DNA of 64,000 nt from Guillardia theta CCMP2712 (taxonomy: Eukaryota > Cryptophyceae > Pyrenomonadales > Geminigeraceae): the NCBI RefSeq assembly GCF_000315625.1, contig NW_005434663.1:862666-926665 (forward strand). Reading direction: 5' to 3'. Below are positions 10,806 to 21,465 of this stretch, in pieces. Each line of letters begins with the position of its first letter. Positions within the stretch are counted from its first letter, which is position 1. The position numbers and the translations under genes were made by a program. The notes under the pieces were generated by a model, which worked only from the letters and a program-made list of their open reading frames with translations, was not told the DNA's origin and ran no database searches.

Positions 10806-11795
10806 GAGCAGTTTCGTTTCAAACTTTGGTCGTTAAACTTGCATGATAAGTTTTGAAGTTATGAAAGTTTAGTACCCCTACCCTTCCATTTGCCTTTGAT
10901 CCGGGGGTACAAACTCCCCGACCTACCAGCCTCTAAACCGGGAGGAACACGCCACCCACCACCATGTCGCAACATACTCCGAGTATGCCGATCCCTCCTC
11001 CTCCTCCTCCTCCTCCTCCTCCTCCTCCTCCTCCCCCTCCGACTCTCGCTTCAGATCGAACCACCACTTACCTAACTTCAGGAATCTCGCAGAGAAGGAC
11101 GCAGACGACTAGAATGGGAGAGTATCGGCGGATTACACTGATTTGCTGCAAGTGTGCGAAAATCATCACTCATAATGGTTTCCACGTCCTCCTCTTCCTC
11201 ACCAGGCACACTGTTTGCTATCAAAATGGGATAAGTTCATTGCGTCCTGGTCCGATCCATGCGGTTTACTTGGGATATCTTGTAACATCCGCAGCTGATT
11301 ATTTTGATTCCGACTTTAGGGCAAATAATGATGATTACGGGAGTGACATATCTTCTCGTTGAGGAGCATCATGTTTGTCCGCCGGAGCTTCGCTAGGTTT
11401 GTATGAAGACGCTGATTCAAATGCCACAGTGCAATCTGGTCACCTCCGTTAACCATTTGTACCATGACGAGCTGAGGTCGGAGACGCTCCCTACCAGACG
11501 CGATTACTTTCTGCTTTACCAACCTGTAATTGGCTTGTGCACTNNNNNNNNNNNNNNNNNNNNNNNNNNNNNNNNNNNNNNNNNNNNNNNNNNNNNNNNN
11601 NNNNNNNNNNNNNNNNNNNNNNNNNNNNNNNNNNNNNNNNNNNCCTCCTCTACCACCTCCTCCTCCTCCTCCTCCTCCACCACCACCACCTCCTCCTCTC
11701 CCTCCTCCTCGTCCTCCTCCTTTCACTTTCCTCCCATCATTGCATTGACTAACCCTCAAGTGCTCTTACTGTCTTCTCCTCTCCTCGCGCGGCTC
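10806..11795. other. Intergenic with (TCC)n tract and assembly gap
   Basis: A (TCC)n run at about 10993-11036 and mixed (CTC/CAC)n sequence after the gap at 11644-11715 give proline-rich or serine-rich spurious frames. Positions 11544-11643 are exactly 100 Ns, a conventional gap filler rather than a measured length. No gene is supported here, though a 5' exon of the RCC1 gene could be hidden. Confidence 0.7.
11544..11643. other. Assembly gap (100 N)
   Basis: One hundred unknown bases flanked on the right by low-complexity CTC/CAC repeats, which probably broke the assembly. Confidence 0.99.
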
Positions 11796-14700
11796 ATGAC
11801 TGACCTCAAGCAGGAAGCGTCCGGTCGGAGGTCTCAGCACGGCGATCAACCGGAGCCCCCAGCCTACCCGAGAGATCTGATTCCCGATTACGCGGTAAAA
11901 GCGCTGCAAACCATGGCGAGGTTCTCAAGTTAAGTTGGCAGAGTCACACCGATCCGAGCGTGAAGGCGAAGAGGCGAAGCAGGATGCCGGTGAGTGTGGG
12001 GAAGGGTTCCTGCCAGTCATGACGGGTAACTCCCTCTACCTTGTCAGAGCGGTTCAGCATGAATGTAGCTGGCTTGACCCTCGCAGCGCGAGGAGCAGAT
12101 CGTCACGAAAGGCGGTCTCGTATCAGACCGTGACATGCAATCCAACAGCAGGCGGCTATCTGATGGCAACGTGTGCAGGAGGGAGATGACGACGAGGTCT
12201 CGGCGGGAGCCATCAGCAGCCGCAGGAAGCTTGAAGGAGGTGAAGGCCTCTCGCCTCTGAACCTGCTCCCCCCTCACCCCATTCCCTGTCAGAGGCCTCT
12301 GCCTTCAGCTCGCGTAGTCGAACCTCCAAGAAGAGTGCCGCCATGACGACACCTCGCACGCCAGTGGGTCCAGGAGAGGATGCGGAGCTGAGGGATTGAA
12401 GCTTCCCTTGTCAGAAAGATGCCAACAGCGAGGTTACGTTTGGAATGACGGCTTGCGGCGCTTGTCATACCCTCCTGGTCACCAAACACAGCGATTACAA
12501 CCTCCTGCTCGCCTGCGGGAACAACAGGTTGCTGCCTTCAACTCATACGACCCTCACACACTTGGCGCAGGAATGGACAACTCGGGGTTTATGATAGGCA
12601 GGAGAACAGAAGGCTTCTCAATTGCGATGAATGCTTCATTCTGTAGGTTGCATGATCTCTGAAGCTGCTTGCTTGACGCTCTTGCTCAGGCAAGCTCTCT
12701 TCGAATGCAAGGCATGCCCGATGGTATAGTGAGAACAGCTTCGGAAACTGTGGTGGTGATGGTTACTCGCAGGTGCTGGAGCAGGACTACAAGCGAAGAA
12801 GGCGATATTGCGAGTCCTGCAAGCGGAACATACACAAGAGGAAGAAGAACAAACTGCATGAAATCCTTGAAATCCCGGTATCCTTCCATCATCTCTCGGG
12901 CTTCAGTAATTCGGACTGTGGGGGGCCAGAGGCCAGACAACAGGAAGTACGTGCTGACCCCTACCCCCGTGAAGGCCTACGAGAAGGATATCCTCGACAC
13001 GCTTCAAGGTCCCAAGAGGATGACCAGCGGTGATCTGATGTTTCCCAAGGTCCTCCGCCAGAAGAAGATGAAGAAGAACTCGAGGAGGAGCGGCAGATTG
13101 CGATGGTTGGAGACCTCAATCATGTGAGTTGTTAACCAGTTGTGTCGTTGAGGACTGAGCTTGCAAGCACTCAGGTCTTCTCTGTCTCTTGCGGCGAATT
13201 GCATTCAGCAGCTGTCGTTAAGAATGTCTACGAGAGCGATGGATTTGTGTACACGTGGGGCTGTGGAGGGGGAGGCAGGCTGGGCAATCATGGTAGCCAC
13301 AACCCTGACTACACAGACAAGTTCGAAGCTCATATCGTGCATGCAAGAGAGTACGAGGAAGAGTCGGGGGAGGTTCAACTCGTGCCTTTCCTTGCCAAGG
13401 AAGTCTCGTGCGGCGGTCAGCATACCTGCGCTCTCAACTCGTCTGGAGAGCTGTTCTCCTGGGGAAACAACCGATACGGACAGCTCGGGAGATCAGTTTC
13501 CGAGGGGTCTGAAGTCATGAGAGATTGCTTTCCGATGCCAGTGGAGATGCCTAAGGGAGTGTCTGTCACCATGATAGCTTGCGGCGACTTGCACTGCGTC
13601 TGCATCGCCGACATTGTTTCTCAGGATCGTTCGGGGCTCTTCAGCTGGGGCTGCGGTGACAATGGCAGACTCGGCTACCCAGCAGGGGCCCACCAGCCGA
13701 CCCCTCGACTCATCGAGTTTGACTTGCACGAAGATTTCGTTGGCGTCTCTTGCGGTTCAAGTCACAGCGCCGCCATCACCTCCAAGGGCCATCTCTACAC
13801 GTGGGGGAGCAACGAGTCCGGTCAGTGCGGGCCCTTCAAGCTGCCGGCCTTGCAAGACTTGAAGGAGAGCCAAGTGTCGCCCCTCCCGCCCGACATCTGG
13901 AAGCCAAACCTCGTGTTGCTCGAGGACGAAACGAGCCCAGCAGAAAGACCTGCAAAAGAAGCAACGCCCACCAATACCACCAAGAAAGAGAAACGACCAG
14001 GCCTTGACAAGAGCGTAGAATTGACGCAGCAAACCCAAGAGGTGATTGCAGGAGAGAAGTCTGTTAGAAGTGCAGGAACGTCAAGGCATAAGCATGATTC
14101 GCATGTCTCTGAGAGCAAGCAGAGCCTTGCCTTGCAAGTGGCATGCGGAGAGAATCATACTCTCGTCTTGGTTCACTCCAAGCTTTGGATTCTTGGGTCA
14201 GGCCTTGATCGTCGCCGTCGTCTTGATAACATGGAAATAGAGAAGATCAGCAAGAAGAAAGAGATTGTATCATGATCTTTCAGGTTTCATAGTTGACCTC
14301 TTGTCTAGGTCAAGCTAAATGAAATCTTTCTCCCACGGAAGCTTCAGTTTGCGTTCACAGACACGGCAGAAGTATCAGTCCGAGATGCGTCGGAAGAAGA
14401 GGAGGAATTCGGTTAGACGATCGACCTCGAGGACGCTCCTTGACTCGCTGACCTTTCACTAGACCCGGGAGACGCAGTGCGATACACCAAGACAGTCGTC
14501 GAGAAGTTCAACCCAGACGACCCGGCTGCTCCGCCTGAGATCGAGGAGCACCACTGCTTCACCTTCACCTACTCAGGAGACTTAGAGATCAAACCTGGAT
14601 CTGTGCTCGCTTTCACGGGTCCCTGTGCTCCCCAAGGGCTGATGGTAGAGTCAGTTACGGAAGGCCCCTGGTTCACAGTGCTCGGGAAGACGAACCGAAG

Positions 14701-15746
14701 CCATGGCGATCAGCACCAGAGCTCCGACGATGACTGGCACAAGTGGATGGGTCCTAACACTAAGCCTTTCTATGTCTATGTGAGTTGCCCACTATCTTGT
14801 GACTGGCTGTCACTGATTGTTTGGCGCGCAGAAAGTTCAGCTGAGAACGTCCAAGGGAAGTTTCACGGAATACGACCGGCTGTACAGGAACAGCAAGATC
14901 ACAAACATGTTCTTCTGGAAGGTTCCAGATGAGCTGAACGTTGAGACAGACAAAAGTACTCCCATCGTCTACATCCTCGGATCCACCATGCAAGACGACG
15001 AACTGCAAGCGGGCGATAAGCTGAGCGGCAAGAAGTCTGGTGCGGAAGCGCTGGTGATCACTGGCATGGAGCTGCAACTGGATCCCAAGAGAAATCCTCT
15101 GGTTCGCTGGTACCACAGCAAAGACGACTACCACACCCACCACAAGTTCACCATCGAGGTGGACGATGACAACCTCAACGTTCGCCATCCGACCTTCGCT
15201 CACTTCATCTCTTGGATGAATGAGCATGTCAAAACGGAGAACTCCAAGAACATGCTGATCTGCCTGAGGAAGAGCATGCCGAGCATCACCTCCATCTCCA
15301 GCAGAGGTTTCCATGCCTGCGCTCTCACTGACGACGACAAGTTGCTTATCTGGGGCAAAGGCGTCTCGGGGAGACTCGGGCTCGGGAACGAAGTGGACCA
15401 GTACGTTCCCATCATCATCGAGTTCGATGGGGGGAGCGTCCCGGTGAAGGAGCTGAGCATCAAGGATGAGGGGATAGTGGTGGAGGCTGTTTTCACCGAG
15501 GTGCCCGACGGGCTCAAGGTTGGAGACAGGCTCAAGGAAGTGAGCTACCGCACGATAGGACCCGAGTACTCCATCGCCATGGTGAAAGAGCTCTTCAACG
15601 GGCCCATCGACAGCGTGTGCCGCATCGTCATCGAGAGGATGGTCAAGGATGAAGATGATCTGCTCGGGGAGGAGGAGCAGCTGAAGGAGCTTGTAAAGTA
15701 TGTGAGACGGGTTGACTGGAGGGAGATCATTACAGAGGGTGGCTGA
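11796..15746 (+). CDS. Large RCC1-repeat protein with CxxC zinc-ribbon-like insert and PDZ-like C-terminus
   Basis: The core is secure: exons from 12415 onward carry RCC1 blades such as FGMTACGACHTLLV, VSCGELHSAAVV, YTWGCGGGGRLG, VSCGGQHTCAL, FSWGNNRYGQLG, FSWGCGDNGRLG and CALTDDDKLLIWGKGVSGRLG. Between the first and second blades lies a short cysteine unit (FECKACPM and RRYCESCKRNIHKRKK) resembling a zinc ribbon. Several introns are inferred, including 14780-14831. The last exon ends with a segment around LKVGDRLKEVSYRTIG and VCRIVIERM that reads like a PDZ domain. RCC1 propellers bind GTPases, chromatin or ubiquitin-ligase partners; which applies here is unknown. The 5' part (11796-12414) is uncertain: an ATG at 11796 opens MTDLKQEASGRRSQ, but exon phases there are not resolved. 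Confidence 0.75.
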
Positions 15747-15989
15747 GAGGAGTAGGGAGGCAACGATCGTGTCAGGGGGGCGACGTGTTGAGCTGTAGAT
15801 ATGTGAGATAGTACTCTTAAGATACAAGGAACAATAAATGAACAAGAATGTCAAGATTTCTCGCATATTATTGACAACTGCACGTCACAAGACTGCTAGA
15901 CTGTGTACTGGAGCAACTGTCAAACGAGGCATGAAATCGTCCACGCTAACGTTACACATCTGAGATCTCCTTCTCCAATCAATACTACT

Positions 15990-17165
15990 CTACAAATCAT
16001 CATCTATCCTCGAGATCCTCGAGCTCAGCTTCCTTTGGTTCGCCTTCAACAGTTCCATCCAAGACTTAAACTGAGAGATGTCTGCCCCATACTCGAACGC
16101 TCGCGATAGATCCTCTCGCATCTTCGACAGCTCGGTGACAAGGTCCGCATCTTCATCTTGCTGCACAAGACCAGACAGCTGTGACACGAGATCGTACTGC
16201 CGCTCCAGCGCATTCTTCAACGTGTTCAAACTGCACAGGTATGAGACACTCACAAAAGGCAAAATACCAAGGTGTGCCAAGGATGCACATGCAGAACACT
16301 ACACGCAGCAGAATGAATATTGGCAGGACATGCAGCAGAACGGTGGTGTTGGCAGGAAATATGAGGAGACAATAGGAATACAGCATGAGAGAAACAATCG
16401 TCTGTGGGATCAATGAGGACACAATGATCTGCTGCAACTGAAAACTTACAAACTCGTCAAGGTGGTTCCTTGAGGAGCGCCTTCAAGGTTCAGATATTCG
16501 TTCAGATCCTGCTGAGATATGAAATCGGACTCATTGCTTACGAGTCGACTGTCTTCATCATCTTCCACTGGACTCGCAGCATTCTTATTGGCGCCGACAT
16601 TAAAGCTCCAAGAAAAAGTTGAGAAAAATTCAGGGATTGCCTTGAGACCACTCTGCATACAGTCCGAGATCTTTGCAACATTGAGGCAAGAGCTCGTTTC
16701 TGATGTAGTCTGTCTCAAACTCTTCCAGATTCCTGTCAATAGCAGGAGTTAGAACATCGTCGATTCCTGGGAATCCACTGGAAACAACTCCCGTTTCCCA
16801 CCTCTAAGTTTAGGCGTGTCAGGGCAGATGCTCAGGGGTAGGCAGCTGAAGGGGATTTCGACAGTCAGTGAAATAAAATTCCCAATGTTCGAAATGTATC
16901 GTTTGAGATATGGAGCAGAAAATGAGCAAACTGAGCGCTGAAATAGTTTGATCTGGCCTACAACATCAACTGCTGAGAACACACATGTCTTGTATACGAA
17001 TATCTCTTGCAGCAGATGACGAACAGAGACTATCAACTTGCAGAGAAGCCGACTATCACAGTCAATCAACTCACCTTGAATATGACAATGAAGGAAGGAG
17101 GAAGAGGAGGAAGAGGAGACAGAAGGCAGGTAGGCGCGCGCCGAGCATGGCGATCGGAGGGACAC
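15990..17165 (-). CDS. Unrecognised multi-exon gene with C-terminal coiled coil
   Basis: At least three exons read on the minus strand. The 3' two join in phase: one ends EYLNLEGAPQGTTLTS at about 16447 and the last runs FLNTLKNALERQYDLVSQLSGL to a stop at 15990. An upstream exon with KLFQRSVCSFSAPYLKRYI joins to it by a GTGGGA donor. The C-terminal 80 residues are predicted coiled coil. At 17148 an alternative start gives MLGARLPAFCLLFLLFLL, a clear signal-peptide-like segment ending at a GTGAGT donor, but I could not join it in phase to the next exon. No family is recognised; the 5' boundary is open. Confidence 0.5.
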
Positions 17166-17189
17166 AAATGTGAAGAATGGGGATGTCTG

Positions 17190-17880
17190 GTTTCAAGGGG
17201 GTGGTCTCAGAAGGGGGGGGGGGGTTATGAAGAAAGGTAGGTACGTGATGAAATTAGTCTAAGTGGGGGTCATTTTTCCTGATTCATCAATGTACGGGGC
17301 GGGGGTACTATTGCTACAAAATCCAATCACGGGGGTGGTACTGTGAGATGTATTGCGACAGCTAGTAGAAATGGGGGGTAGGGGAATAAGATAGAAGCGG
17401 GGGTGGGGTGATACCGGGGGTGGGAGTGCTCCTGGTCGGGCAACCGAGAACTACCCCCTTCTTCAGACTTGATGAAAGTAGACTACCAGGGTAGGGTAGT
17501 AACATCATTTGGTGGGGGTAGGTGGTAACCTGAGGATGATCTGGGGGTGTGAACAATGCAGGGGTGTCACAAGACGAACCGATGCGTTGCTTTACATGTG
17601 GGTGGGTGATAACAGGGCAAGAAGGGGGTGATGACATGAAGTACATGGTGGGGTAGTGGATGATGGGGGTGCTTTGTTGTGTAGGACGCAAATGTTACAG
17701 GGTGGTGGGGTAGAACAATGAGGGGTACAGTATGGTATCAGGGGGGTACTTGTATGAAGCAAAGGTAACATTTCATGGGGTAGCGAACGGTCACTCTGTT
17801 CAATACCAGGGGGTAGGGTGGTGGTATAAGGTGAGGGGTAGGAATGCCGCAACTCTTCATTTGAACTGAGGGACAGCTCT
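17190..17880. repeat. G-rich strand-skewed island
   Basis: The plus strand carries dense GGGGTA, GGGGTGG and GGTGGGG words, including a 14-base G run near 17211. Minus-strand frames here are proline/threonine-rich by-products. It separates the gene ending at 17165 from the left Tcp11-like copy. Confidence 0.7.
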
Positions 17881-18561
17881 GTAGTAAATACTCTGAGAGT
17901 CTGGCCCGGACAACTTTCAGCCGGGGCCCACCATCAGTTATCATAACTAGTAACTTGGCAATCTGATAGCACCTGCGTTGATGTCGTGAAGACAAACGGT
18001 CTAAAGTTAGTGAGTCTACAAGTTTGTACGGTCGGATCGTAAACTTGATTGAGAAGGCCAACCAAAATACGATGACCTTGGAACTGAAGCCATTCCATAA
18101 GTGCCAAAGCACACGCGGCGGCAGCTCCTCCCTTCCTTCTCCTACTCAACTGAGGCCGTCCCTTCTCCCTCCCCTTAGGCTCCTTTACCTGCTGGCTCCC
18201 CGCCAAGATCATCTGGTTGTACCTGTCGTAGTGCACCTTGCGGTTCAAGCTGATCACCTTCCGCACCCTCCTCGCGTTCCTCACAACTCGCTCGTACACG
18301 TTCCTCACAAACGGCGACTGCGGCACATCCGACTCGGCCTTGCTCCCGTCCGCTGACACCAGCCGCAGCCATCGCTCCTCCATCGGCCCGTAGCTCTTCT
18401 CCAAGACCATCGCAGGCACCTCAAGAAGCCTCTCCAGCATCTCCCTCGAGTACGCTGACGGCTGGCTGGGCGACAGGCAAGAGGCGATGAGCTCCTTCTC
18501 TGCCGCTGACAGCTCGGCCTCGAAGCTCGACGTCGCTGCCTTGACGCGCTCCTCCCTGTCG

Positions 18562-19405
18562 ACATGTCAGAACACATATTAGAAGTAAATTTTCAGATAC
18601 ATCAACATACCTATCATCATCGATGGGACAGTTTTCGATGGTGCGCTGATTCTTAGGAATGCTGCCCGTCTGTGAACCAGTTGTAGCCTTGTTCTGTGGA
18701 GTAGCGGGTGTGATGTGCGTTGTATCAACTTTCGATTTAATCTCGACGACTGCCTTCTCCATGAAGAAAGAACTCAATGTGATTTTCTGCTTCTCGAGCT
18801 CTTTCAACGCAACCTTACACAACGAAAACAAAACCGTAGCATGAGCGCACACATATGTCATAACGATTGGCATAGCTTCCTCCTGGTTATGGATGATAAC
18901 ATCCTTGGGTATGTAATTGCAAAATCCTTCTTGGCGAGGCAACCTTCAAAAAGAAAGCACGATGCTTATGGCTGTTCTCTCGAACAAAACAGTTCCTCAT
19001 CCAATTGGGATCGAGCTTCTGAGCTCCAATGAGGTATTCAATGTCTTGGAAATTGACAGCTATCTCCTCGTCTCTTCAATGGTGCGAACGTTGGTCTTCC
19101 TTTTCCTTGGCTCAAAGAGCATCTTCATCAATGCTGCTCAAAGCACTGAGAATCTCATTTACCTTCACGATGCTCATGTCCAAAACTTGAGTGATGACAT
19201 TCTTGAACTGAATAGTGCTTTCCCTGTGAGCTTTTGCCTTGGCAATACATGATTTCACTCGGGAGCTGGCAGAATCAACTGTTATAAGCCCAAGACCAAG
19301 AGATAACTGTAAGAAATCCTCGTCTTCACCATTGGTAACTAATGCTCTGTAACGTCGTTTACCTGTCGGTTGATCCAGGTTGAACGACATCCTGGGAATG
19401 TTTGG
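18562..19405 (-). other. Foreign segment inside the left Tcp11-like copy
   Basis: Coding-like minus-strand pieces appear in order: NIPRMSFNLDQPTGKRRYRA onward to SSIDEDAL; EEIAVNFQDIEYLIGAQKL to HRAFFLK; then NYIPKDVIIHNQEEAMPI to QRTIENCPIDDDR. They resemble successive exons of an ordinary gene rather than a transposon: I see no terminal repeats, reverse transcriptase or transposase. The edge nearest the Tcp11 tail sits at a GTCGAC hexamer shared with the intact copy. The family of the inserted gene is not recognised. Confidence 0.6.
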
Positions 19406-19406
19406 C

Positions 19407-20463
19407 GCCAGCTGCTCGTTGGTCATCCGGCCGGGCAGCGAAGACAGCCCGGACGCATTCGTCGAGGACGGTAGCTCTGCTGGCCTTGAGCTGCTCCCGG
19501 CCCCTTGCGAGGAGGACGATGCTGCCTCCTCCGACGGCTCCGCGTCGACCGCAGTGAAGCCTTGCTGCCTTAGCGCCTCGTCGAAGCTCTCCAGCACCTG
19601 GGCTCCTGCGATCTGTAGCAACTTGGCTCGGAGCTTCGCCTTCTGCGCTCGGAACTCCTCCTTCATAGGCTCGGTGAGCTTGAAGGCGGGATCCAGTAGC
19701 GGCTCGTGCTCGTCGAGCTTGAAGGTGGGATCCAGTAGCAGCTCGTGCGCCAGCTGCTCGTTGGTCATCCGGCCGGGCAGCGAAGACAGCCCGGACGCAT
19801 TCGTCGAGGACGGTAGCTCTGCTGGCCTTGAGCTGCTCCCGGCCCCTTGCGAGGAGGACGATGCTGCCTCCTCCGACGGCTCCGCGTCGACCGCAGTGAA
19901 GCCTTGCTGCCTTAGCGCCTCGTCGAAGCTCTCCAGCACCTGGGCTCCTGCGATCTGTAGCAACTTGGCTCGGAGCTTCGCCTTCTGCGCTCGGAACTCC
20001 TCCTTCATAGACATGTACTCCTGGGCGTAAGGGCTGAGGTGTGACTCCGCGCGGTAGAGGGCGAGAAGCGCATGCTTGATGCGCTCGGTGAGCTTGAAGG
20101 CGGGATCCAGCAGCAGCTCATGTGCCAGCTGCTCGTTGGTCATCCGGCCGGGCAGCGAAGACAGCCCGGACGCATTCGTCGAGGACGGTAGCTCTGCTGG
20201 CCTCGAGCTGCTCCCGGCCCCTTGCGAGGAGGACGATGCTGCCTCCTCCGACGGCTCCGCGTCGACCGCAGTGAAGCCTTGCTGTCTCAGCGCCTCGTCG
20301 AAGCTCTCCAGCACCTGGGCTCCTGCGATCTGTAGCAACTTGGCTCGGAGCTTCGCCTTCTGCGCTCGGAACTCCTCCTTCATAGACATGTACTCCTGGG
20401 CGTCAGGGCGGAGGTGTGACTCCGCGCGGTAGAGGGCGAGAAGCGCATGCTTGATGCGCTCGG
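19407..20463 (-). repeat. Tandem 363-bp coding repeat in the left Tcp11-like copy
   Basis: Two full units (about 20101-20463 and 19738-20100) and one partial unit (19407-19683) encode the segment beginning KLTERIKHALLALYRAESHL and ending GRMTNEQLAHELLLDPAF. The intact copy has the unit once (about 22079-22441). The third unit lacks the TERIKH to QEYMS part and is preceded by a short extra DEHEPLLDPAF piece, so the array grew and then lost sequence. Confidence 0.85.
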
Positions 20464-21298
20464 TAAGCTTGTACTCGTCCGGGACTTTCCAGTCCTTGAA
20501 GCGAGCGAGGTAGACGTTGAGCTGCTTGAGGAAGGGCCTCCACGAGCTCCAATCATGCTGTGTGAGAGGCTGAGCGCGAGAGCTCTCAATGCTCGAGCAG
20601 ATGTGCCTCAAGGTAGTGACGAGGTCGGCGGCGGCATGCTGCACTTGTTTCTCGAGGTGGCCGATGCTCTCGAAGCAGCTGCCGGGTCGGTTGACGACGA
20701 GGAAGGCGGCCATGAGGACTCGGACGTTGAACTGCTCTACCGTCTCGTCCTTGTCCAGTCGGAGGCCTCGCCGGACGACAGCGCGCTTGATGAGGAAGAT
20801 GACGCTGGTGACGAGGCGCTTGAAGTCTCGGATGACCCACTTCTTCTGGGAGCGAGCTGTCATGTCAGGGAAGCGAGCCTCTGCGGGCCACTCAGCAATC
20901 AAGGACGATCTGGCGAGTCTTGCGAGGAGGCTGGGGAGGGAGAATCGGAAGGCGGGGCCTCGGAGGAAGCGAGCGATGCAAGCAGAAGCTGAAACGGCCG
21001 CACAAGAGGGCCGGAGGGAGAGGGAGCCAAGCTGGACGGGGGGATGCTGAGGTATGCTGGGAAGGGAGGACATTGGGACAATGTTTGGATGGCAAGGGAC
21101 AGGGCAGGAGGAGGGTGAGGAGATGCCCTACCCCACCCATGAGCTGAAATCAGACCCCTCCATTTTACTTGGTTTATCTTGTATTGAAGGACCCGTACAA
21201 TTTGTACCCCCACCCCCCTTTTCCTAGCTCTGTCGAGCCTGCCTCAGGGCATACTCAAAGCTATGCCTAGTTCCCAGCTATCAGGAACGTTCCCTCCC

Positions 21299-21420
21299 TT
21301 CCTCCCTCTCACACGCCGCTCCTCCTCCCACTCGCTTCCCTCCCTCTCACACGCCACTCCTCCTCCCACTTGCTTCCCTCCCTCTTACACGCCACTCCTC
21401 CTCCCACTTGCTTCCCTCCC
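21299..21420 (+). repeat. 38-bp tandem repeat in the spacer between inverted copies
   Basis: Three units of a pyrimidine-rich 38-mer (starting CTTCCCTCCCTCTCACACGC) begin at about 21297, 21335 and 21373, with a partial fourth at 21411. The array sits in the 360-base spacer that separates the two arms of the inverted duplication, directly upstream of the right-hand gene. Confidence 0.85.
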
Positions 21421-21465
21421 TCTGCACTGTCGTGCCAAACATTGTCACCTCCAAACATTGTCCCA

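Larger units (their letters stand above)
17934..21073 (-). pseudogene. Rearranged Tcp11-like gene copy (left arm of inverted duplication)
   Basis: The 5' part (21073 down to about 19407) matches the intact copy at 21466-23766 with few differences (for example EARFPDM against EARFSDM) but carries its 363-base internal segment nearly three times. At 19407 homology stops. About 840 bases of unrelated sequence (18562-19405) replace some 940 bases of the Tcp11 middle. Homology resumes at about 18560 and runs to about 18110, including LERLLEVPAMVLEKSYGPM. The foreign block ends in a GT...GTCGACAG intron-like stretch placed so that a foreign exon ending NCPIDDDR would splice to the Tcp11 tail. It also holds a stop (SIDEDAL) and an unexplained frame shift near 18945. 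It may be a chimeric gene or a decaying pseudogene. Confidence 0.7.

Noticed and set aside
19380-20992. Plus-strand frames of 118-216 residues opposite the left Tcp11-like copy
   Set aside because: They mirror the GC-rich coding strand and repeat with it; the minus-strand reading matches the intact copy.
21370-21465. Upstream extension of the right Tcp11-like frame
   Set aside because: It is encoded by the 38-bp tandem repeat and has no counterpart in the inverted copy, which starts at the matching ATG.
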